Shown here one piece after another: positions 17,901 through 25,982 of a stretch of 64,000 bases of DNA. Source of the DNA: Marinifilum flexuosum (lineage in GTDB: Bacteria; Bacteroidota; Bacteroidia; Bacteroidales; Marinifilaceae); assembly GCF_003610555.1 (NCBI RefSeq), contig NZ_RAPQ01000009.1, forward strand, positions 496,001 to 560,000. The letters run 5' to 3'. The translations under genes and the position numbers were made by a program. The stretch's first letter is position 1. Each line of letters begins with the position of its first letter. Below the pieces are notes generated by a model that was not told the origin of the DNA, did not search any database, and saw nothing but the letters and a program-made list of their open reading frames with translations.

Positions 17901-18026
17901 CTGGTACCATGTAAGTACAAACATCTTTACAATCCTGAAAAGCAGGGAAAATTAGAGCAACAAACCTTGCGTTTGAAAAATCTGATTTCTACCTCGCTAA
18001 AAGAAAATGTGAAGGATTACAAATAG
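14940..18026 (+). CDS. AsmA-family envelope protein
   Basis: This 1028-residue protein has one N-terminal transmembrane segment (about residues 7-27), then a long beta-rich periplasmic chain made of repeating strands. The N-terminal AsmA pattern (LTIAAAISLWYLFTPEKITPLANKQ), the Val-Glu-Pro-rich start of the first repeat, and the DLYPFLIEMDNYKAVLSGRHNL pattern near the C-terminus match the AsmA/DUF3971-like families. Such proteins form groove-shaped bridges thought to move lipids toward the outer membrane. The ATG at 14940 is chosen because it directly begins the membrane segment; an in-frame ATG at 14898 would lie inside the lipoprotein gene. Confidence 0.9.
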   Translation: MRVLKKVGLAFLVLVVVLTIAAAISLWYLFTPEKITPLANKQAKNYLTCTTTIEKVEPTFFSTYPFFGLELTNLCLSESPKDTILYSGKCFASVDVMSYLFDDKIILSPFLVDGGNVNVKIDAQGRMNLDVYKASSDSKETDSEPMSLGDMDISNVELKNFNATFTDDSAKRKAKVENLNAKLALIYTGKKQLVDLDMQANSLLFETADSMALHVDAQGCDLKIKTNGKDKNLYHSDIKLACEEISLAMAGDELLSQMKIDTRLPFDLNLSKNSFDLQKAKLTIKDEQEITCSGTVSMLKDESLATDLQYATNELDVEKMLALVPKAYAEPLQDIKAKGLAKISGSVKGQLSDTSMPLVKAKIDYSKGEVKYTGYPRVKDLQCSLVTNVDLNGKQPSDISISNSYARIANSSVSVKGNISNILESPVYDLYTKGDFTLVDLKPFIPKDQNVVLKGSLQGNAHAQFSQDDVLKEKYHRIKLSGDFKAQDFHTIYNDSINLNLDTANIKLKLPGHNKADKDLLFANIELDAANMDVQLSPDMNAATENLQLSVKVNNPAKGLSAPISSCAFAFASLRAKSDTLSVYAGNANGELAYVPSLKGKQEVALINSTMNSEKLAVSGKDTVLFDTQTLHAKTNLKYDESQENVMLKWQPEVDIRFSQAMFNLNEKLKGQIPNISFALNRDNMKIEKASLILGDSDFSLDGELTDISKYLKKEALLKGKFNLASKNTDVYQLMDIFNGMGSEETASDNKEAEDDPFMVPKGVEIQLNTNIDKTIVSNNVIENIKGGLTVKDGTLVLDQMGFTSKAANMQLTAIYRSDRKNHLFTGIDFHLLDIDIAELIDLIPTVDTMIPMLKSFKGKGEFHLAGETYLKSDYSLKNSTIRGAAAFQGEELTLMDSETFDMIASKLMFKKKTENVIDRLSVEMTLYKDEIDLYPFLIEMDNYKAVLSGRHNLDNHFNYHISVTDTPLPVRLGLNVSGTLEDLDYKLVPCKYKHLYNPEKQGKLEQQTLRLKNLISTSLKENVKDYK

Positions 18027-18058
18027 ATTCAAAGCTCATATTAGAGACGAAATAATAG

Positions 18059-18091
18059 ATCCTGGTAACTTCGGTTACCGGGATTTTTTTT
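18059..18091 (+). terminator. Intrinsic terminator of the AsmA-family gene
   Basis: CCTGGTAAC pairs with GTTACCGGG around a TTCG tetraloop (18061-18082) and a long T run follows. Confidence 0.9.
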
Positions 18092-18116
18092 ACCCCAAAT
18101 CAATACAAATAAACTA

Positions 18117-18191
18117 ACCACGAAGAACACGAAGGGGATTCACAAAGGTTCTGTTTCCATTGATACCCTCACTTGGAGTGAGAGCATCAAT
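18117..18191. repeat. Partial copy of composite dispersed repeat
   Basis: The sequence contains CCACGAAGAACACGAAGG, then the hairpin-forming tail TTGATACCCTCAC...GTGAGAGCATCAA (18160-18190). The same tail closes the full copies at 19848 and 21248. Confidence 0.6.
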
Positions 18192-18214
18192 CACAATGCT
18201 GTTTTTCACCAAAT

Positions 18215-18850
18215 CTGAGTTTCTGAGCGTTTCAAAATCGGAAAATGGTAGTTCCCTGAGTTTCTGGGCAAAATTTCAATTGCATTTGGGAGTAATCTGT
18301 CTCGATCAGTCTTTTTACAAATCATTTTCGTGAAATCTGGCTTTCTGAAAGCCATTTTTTATTCAAAATTGATTTCGCTGGATTTCTGAAAGCGTTTTTC
18401 CTTTGAAATTTTAAAAATCGAAGCGTCGCACTCCCATTTTTCATTTTGTTTTCATTTCTCTGGATTTCTCACTACAAATTCACTTGTAAAATTCCTGATC
18501 TGGCTTTCTGAGCCAAAAATTACATTGATTTTTCAGTAATCTAACTATCGCACTCCCTTTTACAAGTAAAATTTCATTCCCCTGGGTTTCCCACTACAAA
18601 TTCACTTGTAAATTCCCTGATCTGGCTTTCTGAGCCAAAAATCACTTGTATTTTTCACCTATCTGGCTATCGCAGCCCATTTTCAAGTAAAATTTCATTC
18701 CTCCAGCTTTCTCGCACCAATTTCACTTGTAAATTCCCTGATCTGACTTTCTGAGCCAAAAATCACTTGTATTTTTCACCTATCTGGCTATCGCAGATCC
18801 ATTTTCAATCTCCATTTCTATCCCCTGGCTTTCTTCGCTGAAATCTATTT
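18215..18850. repeat. Helically phased array A: about 16 units of 40-41 bp
   Basis: Degenerate cores of the type CTGGCTTTCTGAGCC or CTGGCTATCGCAGCCC begin at 18215, 18256, 18297, 18337, 18378, 18419, 18460, 18500, 18541, 18582, 18622, 18663, 18703, 18743, 18784 and 18825. Steps are always 40 or 41 bases (610 bases over 15 steps, mean 40.7). A second motif, CACTTGTA or CAAGTAAA, lies about 21 bases after many cores, so the basic beat is about 20.3 bases. The last copies also form three higher-order units of about 121 bases. Many cores are short dyads (GGCT...AGCC). The period is not a multiple of three, so the array is not a coding repeat. Confidence 0.85.
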
Positions 18851-19018
18851 TGTTAATTCAAAAAACATTTAATTTAACCATTATTCATCAAAAAATAAAC
18901 ACTGAATAACAAAAGTTTACACTGTCAAGAATTTTCTCACTTTTTCTTTTTTAAATAGATACGCTTTTATTAAGTTCATATTGCCCAACGAAATCTTTTA
19001 ATTTAAACTTATCTTATA

Positions 19019-19762
19019 ATGGATTCAAAATTATTAAGATCGTGCACAGGCGGCGAGGCACACGACGCCAGTAGTAACACTCGATCTGTACTTTCTAAAA
19101 TCGATTTTAGCGCAGATACCAACCTAACTGCGATTGTTACCAAACTAGAATCGTCAGAAAACAAGCTTCTCAATTCAACTGGAGTAGAAACCAAGTCGGA
19201 ATTTACGGCTGAAATTTCGGCTTTGGATGGTGTTTTTGATGACAGGGTAATCTGTTTTAAAATGTTTGTGGAAGCCAACATGCATTGGGCAGATCCTTTA
19301 TTGGTTAACAAGGCCAGTAAAGTTTGGGCTCAGGTAGATGCCAACGACCGTTATCTGTACAAATTGGGCTACGAAGACCAAATGACTCAAGCCTTGTCTT
19401 TGTTTACCGAATTGGATCAGGAAGAGTATCAGAGCATGATGACTGACCTGTTTGGCGTAAAAGAGAGCTATACATTGTGCAAAACGGCATATACCAATTT
19501 GCAAAGCATGTATCGAAAAGGACAGGAAGTAAAAGCTTTAAAAAAGCAAACCGTTCCTTCAAGCGTATTTAAAAAAGAAGTAGTGGAAATTATCAATGAA
19601 AAATTGCTTCCCTACATGGGAGTTTTGGCAGACAATCAGCCTGAAACTTATGCCGATGCATATGCAAAAATTAATCATTACATCGATTTAATCAATCAAA
19701 AAATCAGGACTCGTAGAAGCAGAGCTACCACCGAAGAAGAGGTTAGTAGCGAAGTGGAATAA
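19019..19762 (+). CDS. Helical protein of unknown function (resembles Bacteroidetes DUF6261-type proteins)
   Basis: This 247-residue, mostly helical protein has no signal peptide and no catalytic motif that I can name. The pattern of repeated helical segments, the KVWAQVDANDRYLYKLGYEDQ segment and the basic C-terminal tail (IRTRRSR) followed by an acidic end recall DUF6261-type proteins that occur in several copies per Bacteroidetes genome; this match is from memory and uncertain. The start is the ATG 170 bases after the end of phased array A. It lies inside a block bounded by dispersed repeats, suggesting accessory origin. Confidence 0.8.
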   Translation: MDSKLLRSCTGGEAHDASSNTRSVLSKIDFSADTNLTAIVTKLESSENKLLNSTGVETKSEFTAEISALDGVFDDRVICFKMFVEANMHWADPLLVNKASKVWAQVDANDRYLYKLGYEDQMTQALSLFTELDQEEYQSMMTDLFGVKESYTLCKTAYTNLQSMYRKGQEVKALKKQTVPSSVFKKEVVEIINEKLLPYMGVLADNQPETYADAYAKINHYIDLINQKIRTRRSRATTEEEVSSEVE

Positions 19763-19847
19763 GTCATATTATAAATTTGTGTATTTGGGCAGAGACAAGG
19801 CTTTAGGGTCTTGTCTCTTTTTTATCATCAAAACTCTTGAATTCAGA

Positions 19848-19972
19848 ACATCCCCCTTAATCCCCCTTGAAAGGGGGAATTTGGATCTTGCCAAGATTCC
19901 CCTCTTGAGAGGGGATAAAGGGGAGTGTTTGTTCAATATCATTGATCCCCTCAACAAAAGTAAGAGCATCAA
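19848..19972. repeat. Composite dispersed repeat, full copy 1
   Basis: About 125 bases composed of CCCCCTTAATCCCCC with its inverted partner, TTGAGAGGGGATAAAGGGG, and a terminal hairpin TTGATCCCCTCAAC...GTAAGAGCATCAA. Copy 2 lies at 21248-21374 with high identity. Small frames on both strands within it are not genes. Confidence 0.8.
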
Positions 19973-19978
19973 ATTTAT

Positions 19979-20145
19979 TTAGCCTAACTCCTTTTTCAAA
20001 ACCGACATCACCAATTTGTCGTGAAATTCTCCATCACGATAACAGGCTTCACGTAATTTGCCTTCCAATTTAAAACCAGCTCTTTGGTAGGCCTTTACTC
20101 CACCCACATTGGGTTCCGAAACTGTAAGCATGATTCTATTTAAAA
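19979..20145 (-). pseudogene. C-terminal remnant of a GNAT acetyltransferase
   Basis: On the minus strand this stretch reads LNRIMLTVSEPNVGGVKAYQ (ending 20080s) and continues through RAGFKLEGKLREACYRDGEF and HDKLVMSVLKKELG to a TAA at 19981-19979. That is the C-terminal third of a RimJ/RimL-like GNAT domain. Nothing in frame upstream continues the domain: the reading frame runs into the 3' end of the next gene, whose stop is at 20136. The remnant therefore has lost its start and acetyl-CoA loop. Confidence 0.7.
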
Positions 20146-20627
20146 TTAGATCCTTGCAACTTGCTTAACACCTCATCAAAATCATCAACAAAAACCTCAA
20201 CCAAATGATATCTTTTATTTGTAGATCTATCTTTCAAAACAAGACCTGCCAATTGTTTATTCTCATAAATTGGGAATTTTTGTTTTGTATGACGAACCTG
20301 ATCTAAGGACAACACAATACTTTTTGATTTCACCCATAAAACTTGTGGAGTTGATATTAAAAGGTCATTACCTACGAACTCTATAGATTCAATTGTTCTT
20401 CCAAGAAAAAAAATGGTTCTTATAGGTATTATTAGTCCCAATAACACAAACAATGCTGAAAAGAATATCGATGAAAAAATGAACATCCCTTCGACATCAT
20501 GAAAACGTATGGAAGCTGCCTTCATAAATAAAGAGCTGATCAAAAGCACAACGATAAAACCTTTTATTTGGTGCTTCATCATTCGATACAAACTCTTTTC
20601 ACCCCTTTCATTAATTGTACATTTCAT
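20136..20627 (-). CDS. Small membrane protein of unknown function with PH-like tail
   Basis: This 163-residue protein has two adjacent hydrophobic segments (about residues 20-40 and 48-72) followed by a beta-rich C-terminal half (SIEFVGNDLLISTPQVLWVKSKSIVLSLDQVRHTKQKFPIY, quoted in outline) that looks like the bacterial PH-like domains found after membrane hairpins. No family name can be given with certainty. Its 3' end overlaps the acetyltransferase remnant by a few bases, as if it had been joined to that DNA by recombination. Confidence 0.7.
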   Translation of the reverse strand: MKCTINERGEKSLYRMMKHQIKGFIVVLLISSLFMKAASIRFHDVEGMFIFSSIFFSALFVLLGLIIPIRTIFFLGRTIESIEFVGNDLLISTPQVLWVKSKSIVLSLDQVRHTKQKFPIYENKQLAGLVLKDRSTNKRYHLVEVFVDDFDEVLSKLQGSNFK

Positions 20628-20679
20628 ACAGAATCTTCTTACAATATCAATTGATAATTCTTTAATTACTAATTGTTAA

Positions 20680-21171
20680 TTAAATCTCCCTCCCATAATA
20701 CACATGGCTACACCACTCCCCATCAATATTGGCAATATTGGGAAGGCATGCCCAGCGTTCGAAACCGAACTTTTCCAGTAGTTTAATGCTTGCAGTGTTG
20801 GGTTCCAACAAAATTGCAAAAAGATTTTTGATATGGTATTGAGGAGCTTTTTTGATGGCAAAATCCAATAGCTTGCTACCAATGCCTTTGCCCTGGTGAT
20901 CATCGTGCAAGTAGTAGCTTACTTCTACTGCGGTTTGCAGGGCTCTTCTTCCTTGTCGGTAGGGCGAGTAACACATCCAGCCAATGATTTCATTGTTTTC
21001 CTCTGCCACAAATACGGGATGGGTATCGGGATTGTGAGAGGCAAACCATTTTTCACGTTCCTGCATGGAGATTTCTTCCAAATCGGCAGTGCAAAAACGC
21101 TTGCGCACGGCTTGGTTGTAGATCTCGTTTATGGTGATTAGGTCGGATTGGGTGGCTGGTCTGATGTTCAT
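20680..21171 (-). CDS. GNAT-family N-acetyltransferase (phosphinothricin acetyltransferase-like)
   Basis: This 163-residue protein follows the GNAT fold: MNIRPATQSDLITINEIYNQ at the start, EVSYYLHDDHQGKGIGSKLL with the acetyl-CoA-binding Q-x-x-G-x-G/A pattern (HQGKGIG), and the LLEPNTASIKLLEKFGFE segment. The overall arrangement matches the Pat/Bar-like subgroup, which acetylates amino groups of small molecules such as methionine sulfone. The substrate is unknown. It lies in the repeat-bounded block beside the decayed relative at 19979, but the two are of different GNAT subgroups. Confidence 0.9.
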   Translation of the reverse strand: MNIRPATQSDLITINEIYNQAVRKRFCTADLEEISMQEREKWFASHNPDTHPVFVAEENNEIIGWMCYSPYRQGRRALQTAVEVSYYLHDDHQGKGIGSKLLDFAIKKAPQYHIKNLFAILLEPNTASIKLLEKFGFERWACLPNIANIDGEWCSHVYYGREI

Positions 21172-21247
21172 GTCGTAGAATTAAACCACAAAGGTAAATG
21201 AAGGGGTTCACGAAGTAACACGAAGGAAAACTTGCTAATTATCTGAA

Positions 21248-21374
21248 ACATCCCCCTTAATCCCCCTTGAAAGGGGGAATTTAACCATCTTGCTTAGATT
21301 CCCCTCTTGAGAGGGGATAAAGGGGAGTGTTTGTTCATTATCATTGATACCCTCACCAAAAGTGAGAGCATCAA
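21248..21374. repeat. Composite dispersed repeat, full copy 2
   Basis: It matches copy 1 (19848-19972) over the whole length with a few substitutions in the centre. It is preceded at 21185 by CCACAAAGG and CACGAAGG phrases, like the partial copy at 18117. Confidence 0.8.
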
Positions 21375-21394
21375 TTTATATTTTCGTAATTAAA

Positions 21395-22219
21395 CTATCC
21401 CGGGAATTTCGGGAACTTTTGGAATTCAGGGTCGCGCTTCTCCAAGAATGCATTCTTTCCTTCCTGCGCTTCTTCCATTAGGTAATACATCATGGTAGCA
21501 TCACCTGCAAACTCCATTAATCCGCGCTGTCCGTCTAACTCTGCGTTCAAACCACGCTTGATCATACGAATAGCCATAGGGCTGCGCATCATGATGGTCT
21601 TACACCACTCTACAGTTTCGTCTTCCAATCTTTCCAAAGGCACTACGGTGTTTACCATACCCATGTCTTCAGCTTCTTTGGCAGTGTACTGCTTACAAAG
21701 GAACCAGATCTCACGAGCTTTCTTCTGGCCTACGTGGCGAGCCAAATAGTTCGAACCAAAACCAGCATCGAAACTACCAACCTTAGGACCAGTCTGACCG
21801 AATTTTGCATTTTCAGAAGCGATAGTCAAGTCACAAACCACGTGAAGTACGTGTCCGCCACCAATAGCATAACCGTTCACCATGGCAATTACAGGCTTCG
21901 GCATAGAACGGATTGCCTTGTGCAAATCCAATACATTCAAACGAGGCACACCGTGCTCATCGATGTATCCACCAACACCTTTTACATTCTGATCACCACC
22001 TGAACAGAAAGCCTTGTCGCCAGTTCCTGTCAACACAATTACACCAATATCGCTGCGCTCGCGGCAGATATCCATAGCATCCAACATATCGAAGTTGGTT
22101 TGCGGACGGAATGCATTGTACACCTCAGGACGATTGATGGTGATTTTTGCGATTCCTTCGAAAAATTCGAATTTAATATCTTCGTATTCCTTAATGGTAG
22201 TCCAGTTTCTAGTTGTCAT
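21395..22219 (-). CDS. menB: 1,4-Dihydroxy-2-naphthoyl-CoA synthase
   Basis: This 274-residue crotonase-fold enzyme closes the second ring of the naphthoquinone. MenB-type features are [14 protein letters not shown] (oxyanion loop), [15 protein letters not shown], the [18 protein letters not shown] segment and the C-terminal [17 protein letters not shown]. Its ATG overlaps the menD stop as ATGA, so the pair is translationally coupled. It is the last gene of the menI-menF-menD-menB operon. Confidence 0.97.
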   Translation of the reverse strand: MTTRNWTTIKEYEDIKFEFFEGIAKITINRPEVYNAFRPQTNFDMLDAMDICRERSDIGVIVLTGTGDKAFCSGGDQNVKGVGGYIDEHGVPRLNVLDLHKAIRSMPKPVIAMVNGYAIGGGHVLHVVCDLTIASENAKFGQTGPKVGSFDAGFGSNYLARHVGQKKAREIWFLCKQYTAKEAEDMGMVNTVVPLERLEDETVEWCKTIMMRSPMAIRMIKRGLNAELDGQRGLMEFAGDATMMYYLMEEAQEGKNAFLEKRDPEFQKFPKFPG

Positions 22220-23913
22220 ACCTTCTCTTTTATAGTTTTAAAATAATTTATTAGCACTTGATCGTTTATCGTTCGTGGGGTTTTAATCTCCAGAACGGCA
22301 GCTCTTTCGTTTGCTGCATAGAATTCAGGCAGTACGTTTTCTACCTCTGTTTCATTTTCGGCGTAAAAGTAATCCAATCCGTAGGTTTCTGCCAGTTTAT
22401 CGGCACGGTATTCCTGTACTGTCTCAAAATATTCTTCCAACTCATCCACACCCGATGGACCGGATATGAATCGGAAAATTCCTCCTCCTCCATTGTTGAT
22501 GAGAATGATTTTCAGATTTGGCTGCAGGTATTTGTTCCACAATCCATTCGAATCATAGAAAAAGCTGATATCTCCTGTAATCAGCGTAGTAGTTCTGCCA
22601 TTCACCAAGGCAGCTCCTGCCGCTGTTGATGTACAGCCATCTATTCCACTGGTTCCTCGGTTTGAGTTATAAGTAATTTGATCGGATGTCTTGAACAATT
22701 GAGCATATCGCACCACCGATGAGTTTGCCAACTGTAGGTTTCCCCCTTCCGGGATAGCTTCCAAAATCTTCTCGAAAGCTTTCATATCACTCCATTGCAG
22801 TTTATCCAGGTATGTCTCATGAATTTTGCCTACTGCTGCATCCCTCTCTTTCCAAAGATTTGCATATCCACTTTGGGTATGATTCAATGCTGGCAACAAC
22901 TGACGGAAAAATGCCAGTGGAGACACATCAATGTGAGAAGTCAGATTCTTGAACGTATCAATAAAATGATCCTCTTTGCCTACAAACCAATGCTCCTTTG
23001 GACGATAATCACGCAAGAAAGATTTGATCATTTTGGACACCAATGGCCCACCAAAATTGATCAACAAATCAGGCTGAAACTCCTTTTTCTCCTCCTCTTT
23101 CACCGAGCAGATTACCCTGTCGATACAAGGCAAGAACTCTTCTCCATGCAAATTGGCAACCGATTCGGTCATTACCGCCACATTTGGCTTTTGGGCCAAT
23201 TGCATCAGCAATTCATTCAGTTCTGGCTGTTGGTGCAGCAAGCCTGCCAATATCAATATCTTTTTGTTCGAATTAAAAGCCTGAGCCAAGTCTTCAACAC
23301 TTTCTTTGCTCAATTCATCCACCGAACTCACTTTACGGATTACCCTTTCATCGGTATCAGGATATTGTTTTACCCCATACAAAGGTTCACGCAAAGGGAA
23401 ATTGATATGAACCGGTCCCATTCTACCCGATTGCGCTTTCGTTAAGGCCTCGTTAGCCATGCGATTCAAATACCAGCAATCATCAGGATTATTGGCATCT
23501 AATGGCAATTGGTAGCTGTCTTTCACAAAACCTTTGAAAACATCAGGCTGTGGAATGGCCTGGCTATCATCCTGACCGATCCATTCCGTAGGGCGATCGG
23601 CCGAGATTACCACCAAAGGCAATCGTTGATAGAAAGCCTCGGCAACAGCAGGTCCGTAATTCAACAGCGCCGTTCCCGATGTACAAACCAAACCCACGGG
23701 TTTTCTGGTTTGTTGTGCAATCCCCAAGGCAAAATAAGCGGCACTGCGCTCATCCACAATCACCAAACTTTTAATTCGCTGATCTTTTGCAAAAGAGATG
23801 CTTAGCGGAGCATTTCTGGAACCTGGCGATACGATAACATATTCCATTCCTTTGGCCCAACAGATATCAATCAATTCTTTCACTCCTTTGATATCTGAAT
23901 AATTGCGCTCCAT
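22216..23913 (-). CDS. menD: SEPHCHC synthase
   Basis: This thiamine-diphosphate enzyme joins isochorismate and 2-oxoglutarate. Numbered from the ATG chosen here ([10 protein letters not shown]), it has 565 residues: the N-terminal SPGSRNAPL loop, the conserved Glu region [12 protein letters not shown], and the ThDP motif [14 protein letters not shown] near residue 430-445. An in-frame ATG 16 codons upstream (23961) is possible, but its extra residues (MNSEFTSTIEKENTKY) lack MenD character. Operon position: after menF (about 100-150 bases) and overlapping menB by four bases. Confidence 0.95.
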   Translation of the reverse strand: MERNYSDIKGVKELIDICWAKGMEYVIVSPGSRNAPLSISFAKDQRIKSLVIVDERSAAYFALGIAQQTRKPVGLVCTSGTALLNYGPAVAEAFYQRLPLVVISADRPTEWIGQDDSQAIPQPDVFKGFVKDSYQLPLDANNPDDCWYLNRMANEALTKAQSGRMGPVHINFPLREPLYGVKQYPDTDERVIRKVSSVDELSKESVEDLAQAFNSNKKILILAGLLHQQPELNELLMQLAQKPNVAVMTESVANLHGEEFLPCIDRVICSVKEEEKKEFQPDLLINFGGPLVSKMIKSFLRDYRPKEHWFVGKEDHFIDTFKNLTSHIDVSPLAFFRQLLPALNHTQSGYANLWKERDAAVGKIHETYLDKLQWSDMKAFEKILEAIPEGGNLQLANSSVVRYAQLFKTSDQITYNSNRGTSGIDGCTSTAAGAALVNGRTTTLITGDISFFYDSNGLWNKYLQPNLKIILINNGGGGIFRFISGPSGVDELEEYFETVQEYRADKLAETYGLDYFYAENETEVENVLPEFYAANERAAVLEIKTPRTINDQVLINYFKTIKEKV

Positions 23914-23984
23914 GTATTTTGTATTTTCTTTTTCTATTGTAGAAGTAAATTCTGAATTCATATTTAAGCTTTTAGCTTTCAGAC

Positions 23985-24040
23985 AAAATACTTTGTACTT
24001 TCTCCTTGATACTTTGTACTTGAAAGTTTTGCCTTTCGCA
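23985..24040. repeat. Doubled phrase ATACTTTGTACTT between menF and menD
   Basis: ATACTTTGTACTT occurs twice about 20 bases apart in the only sizeable gap of the operon. It is another example of the self-repeating filler phrases seen at 11129 and 12915. Confidence 0.45.
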
Positions 24041-24063
24041 ATCCAAATTTAAAACAAATTCGC

Positions 24064-25167
24064 TTATTTAATCACTTTAAGCAAAGTTTGCGCTTTAAAA
24101 CAGGTTTCCATCCATTCTTTTTCAGGATCAGAATCAGCAGTGATTCCTCCACCTACAAATAGTGCCATACTTTCCTGAAGCACCTTCATACTTCTCAAAT
24201 TCACAAACAAAGCCAAACCGCCATCAGCATGAATAGGGCCTAAAAATCCAGCATAATACTCTCTCTTATGTTTCTCCACTTTTCGGATTAAATCCATTGC
24301 CTTATTTTTTGGCAAGCCACAAACCGCTGGTGTTGGGTGCAAGGCTTGGGCAAAACTGGAGATCTGATCGAAACTTAATGCTGTGTTTGCTTTATAGGTA
24401 GTTTTTAAATGAACAACATTACCCGCTTGTACTGTAAAAGGACCTTGCTTCTGATAATCATCAATCTGATAATTGGAAAGAAGCTCTTCGATATATTTAC
24501 TCACGTATGCTTGCTCTTCTATCTCTTTTTTCTCCCATTCAACAGATTGAACCGCTCTATCACCTAGTTGCTGTGTTCCCGCTAAGGCTACTGTTTCTAT
24601 TGTTTTCCCATCAGAATTCAGGAATTTCTCCGGGCTAGCACCAATCCACAACCCTACTCCTGGTATATCTACCATGGAAACAAATGCATTAGGATAAGTT
24701 TCTTTCAATCGAAGAAAAATTGATGTTGCATCTTTACGTCCTTTGCCATTCAACACATGCACTCTGGAAAGAATCACTTTATCAAGCTTTTTACTCTTTA
24801 AATCGGCAAGCATTTCATTGATTTGTTCCAGATAATCCTCTTTCGAACTTTCATAAACTTCCGAATCCTCATCAATCTGATCAGGTAAGCCTGAAAAATC
24901 AAAAAACTCTGTTGAATTTGAGCTAAACTCGAATTCTGGATCTATGAAATAAGAAGCTTGTTCTGTGTCTATATCAAAAGGTGCAAATAAAAAACCTTCC
25001 TTCCCTTTCAAATCCAATAAATTGGTAAACTTAGATGGACTTGTTTGAATTCCGATTTTGATTTCTTGATCTCCTGGCAAAGAATATGCGTAAAACGAAA
25101 GTCGTTTTTTTATGCACTGCTCAAGAAAATATTGTGTTGATTTTTCTTTGTCCTCCAATTGGCTCAT
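24064..25167 (-). CDS. menF: Isochorismate synthase
   Basis: This 367-residue chorismate-binding enzyme starts the menaquinone branch by turning chorismate into isochorismate. The signature chorismate-binding core is visible: DKVILSRVHVL, the SPEKFLNSDGKTIETVALAGTQ stretch, LHPTPAVCGLPKNKA, and the final motif EYYAGFLGP...LFVNLRSM. It begins 3 bases after the menI stop and is followed by menD. Confidence 0.95.
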   Translation of the reverse strand: MSQLEDKEKSTQYFLEQCIKKRLSFYAYSLPGDQEIKIGIQTSPSKFTNLLDLKGKEGFLFAPFDIDTEQASYFIDPEFEFSSNSTEFFDFSGLPDQIDEDSEVYESSKEDYLEQINEMLADLKSKKLDKVILSRVHVLNGKGRKDATSIFLRLKETYPNAFVSMVDIPGVGLWIGASPEKFLNSDGKTIETVALAGTQQLGDRAVQSVEWEKKEIEEQAYVSKYIEELLSNYQIDDYQKQGPFTVQAGNVVHLKTTYKANTALSFDQISSFAQALHPTPAVCGLPKNKAMDLIRKVEKHKREYYAGFLGPIHADGGLALFVNLRSMKVLQESMALFVGGGITADSDPEKEWMETCFKAQTLLKVIK

Positions 25168-25170
25168 TCT

Positions 25171-25587
25171 CTATTTTTTAATGATCACATTGGTTATTCG
25201 ACAAATCGACACCAGTTTTTCTTGTTCATTTAGCACATTCACCTCAACAATATGAGTCATTTTGCCTTTGTGAACAAACTTGGCTTTGGCAATAATTTTT
25301 CCCTTTCGCAGGCTTCTGATATGATTGGCATTAATCTCCATCCCCTTTACATCGTAGTTTTTCAAATCTGTATGAATTACTGAAAGTGCACTTCCAACAG
25401 ATTCCGCCAATGCCAGAGTAGCTCCTCCATGCAATATCTTCATGGGTTGCCAATGGTTTGAAGTCACCTCCATCTCAGCCACCAAATAATCCTCACCTAC
25501 TTCTGTATATATAATTCCCAAATGCTCCATTAAAGTTTCGGAGCACATCTTATTCAAACTTTCTAATGCCTCAGTATTTTTAATCAT
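25171..25587 (-). CDS. menI: Hotdog-fold thioesterase, probable DHNA-CoA thioesterase
   Basis: This 138-residue hotdog-fold protein carries the PaaI/MenI motif KILHGGATLALAESVGSAL, with the catalytic acidic residue in ALAES. As first gene of an operon with menF, menD and menB it most likely releases CoA from DHNA-CoA before prenylation by MenA. A perfect TAnnTTTG box (TATTTTTG, 25599-25592 on the minus strand) ends four bases ahead of the ATG, so the message may be leaderless. Confidence 0.9.
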   Translation of the reverse strand: MIKNTEALESLNKMCSETLMEHLGIIYTEVGEDYLVAEMEVTSNHWQPMKILHGGATLALAESVGSALSVIHTDLKNYDVKGMEINANHIRSLRKGKIIAKAKFVHKGKMTHIVEVNVLNEQEKLVSICRITNVIIKK

Positions 25588-25640
25588 TCTACAAAAATAA
25601 TGTTTTCGTTAAGACTACATTCATTACTTGCTTATGGAGC

Positions 25641-25667
25641 CAAAAAAAGCTCAATTAAATTGAGCTT
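25641..25667 (-). terminator. Terminator of the cold-shock gene
   Basis: AAAGCTCAATT and AATTGAGCTTT (25645-25655, 25657-25667) form an 11-bp stem around one base; the minus strand then reads TTTT. It lies between the csp stop and the men operon start. Confidence 0.7.
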
Positions 25668-25696
25668 TACCTTTAGGAAAAATATCTTAATAAAAA

Positions 25697-25888
25697 TTAG
25701 TCAATTTTTACATTAACTGCATTTAATCCTTTTTTTCCTTCTACAACATCGTAAGTTACGTTATCACCTTGGTCAACTTTGTCGATCAAACCTGTAACAT
25801 GAACAAAAATGTCTTCTTGTGTTTCATTGTTTTTAATAAAACCAAAACCTTTAGTTTCATTAAAGAATTTTACTGTACCTGTAGGCAT
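25697..25888 (-). CDS. Cold-shock domain protein
   Basis: This 63-residue single cold-shock domain has both RNA-binding motifs: KGFGFI (RNP1) and DIFVHV (RNP2). It starts MPTGTVKFFNETKGFGFI, typical of CspA-like proteins, and is of usual length. It binds single-stranded nucleic acid and acts as an RNA chaperone. The leader of about 54 bases contains a 7-bp hairpin, a possible temperature- or self-regulated element. The gene is divergent from the asnA attenuator region. Confidence 0.95.
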   Translation of the reverse strand: MPTGTVKFFNETKGFGFIKNNETQEDIFVHVTGLIDKVDQGDNVTYDVVEGKKGLNAVNVKID

Positions 25889-25909
25889 TACTTAAAAATT
25901 TTAAAATTA

Positions 25910-25930
25910 TTACGTAGTAAATGTACGTAA
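25910..25930 (-). promoter_or_regulatory. Hairpin in the leader of the cold-shock gene
   Basis: TTACGTA and TACGTAA (25910-25916, 25924-25930) pair across seven bases within the leader, about 22 bases before the start codon. Confidence 0.5.
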
Positions 25931-25948
25931 TTTGATTTAATAAGTACA

Positions 25949-25982
25949 CAAATATCTAATTATTTTCACATTTCTTGACAAA
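25949..25982 (-). promoter_or_regulatory. Probable promoter of the cold-shock gene
   Basis: On the minus strand TTTG (25982-25979) and GATATTTG (25956-25949, 7 of 8 against TAnnTTTG when the first base is ignored) are separated by 22 bases, fitting the Bacteroidetes -33/-7 pattern. Confidence 0.45.

Noticed and set aside
18215-18850. CRISPR array or coding tandem repeat
   Set aside because: Units are degenerate with no unique spacers, no cas genes are near, and a 40.7-base period cannot keep a reading frame.
19769-19982. 67-codon frames on both strands
   Set aside because: Both are produced by the composite palindromic repeat at 19848-19972.
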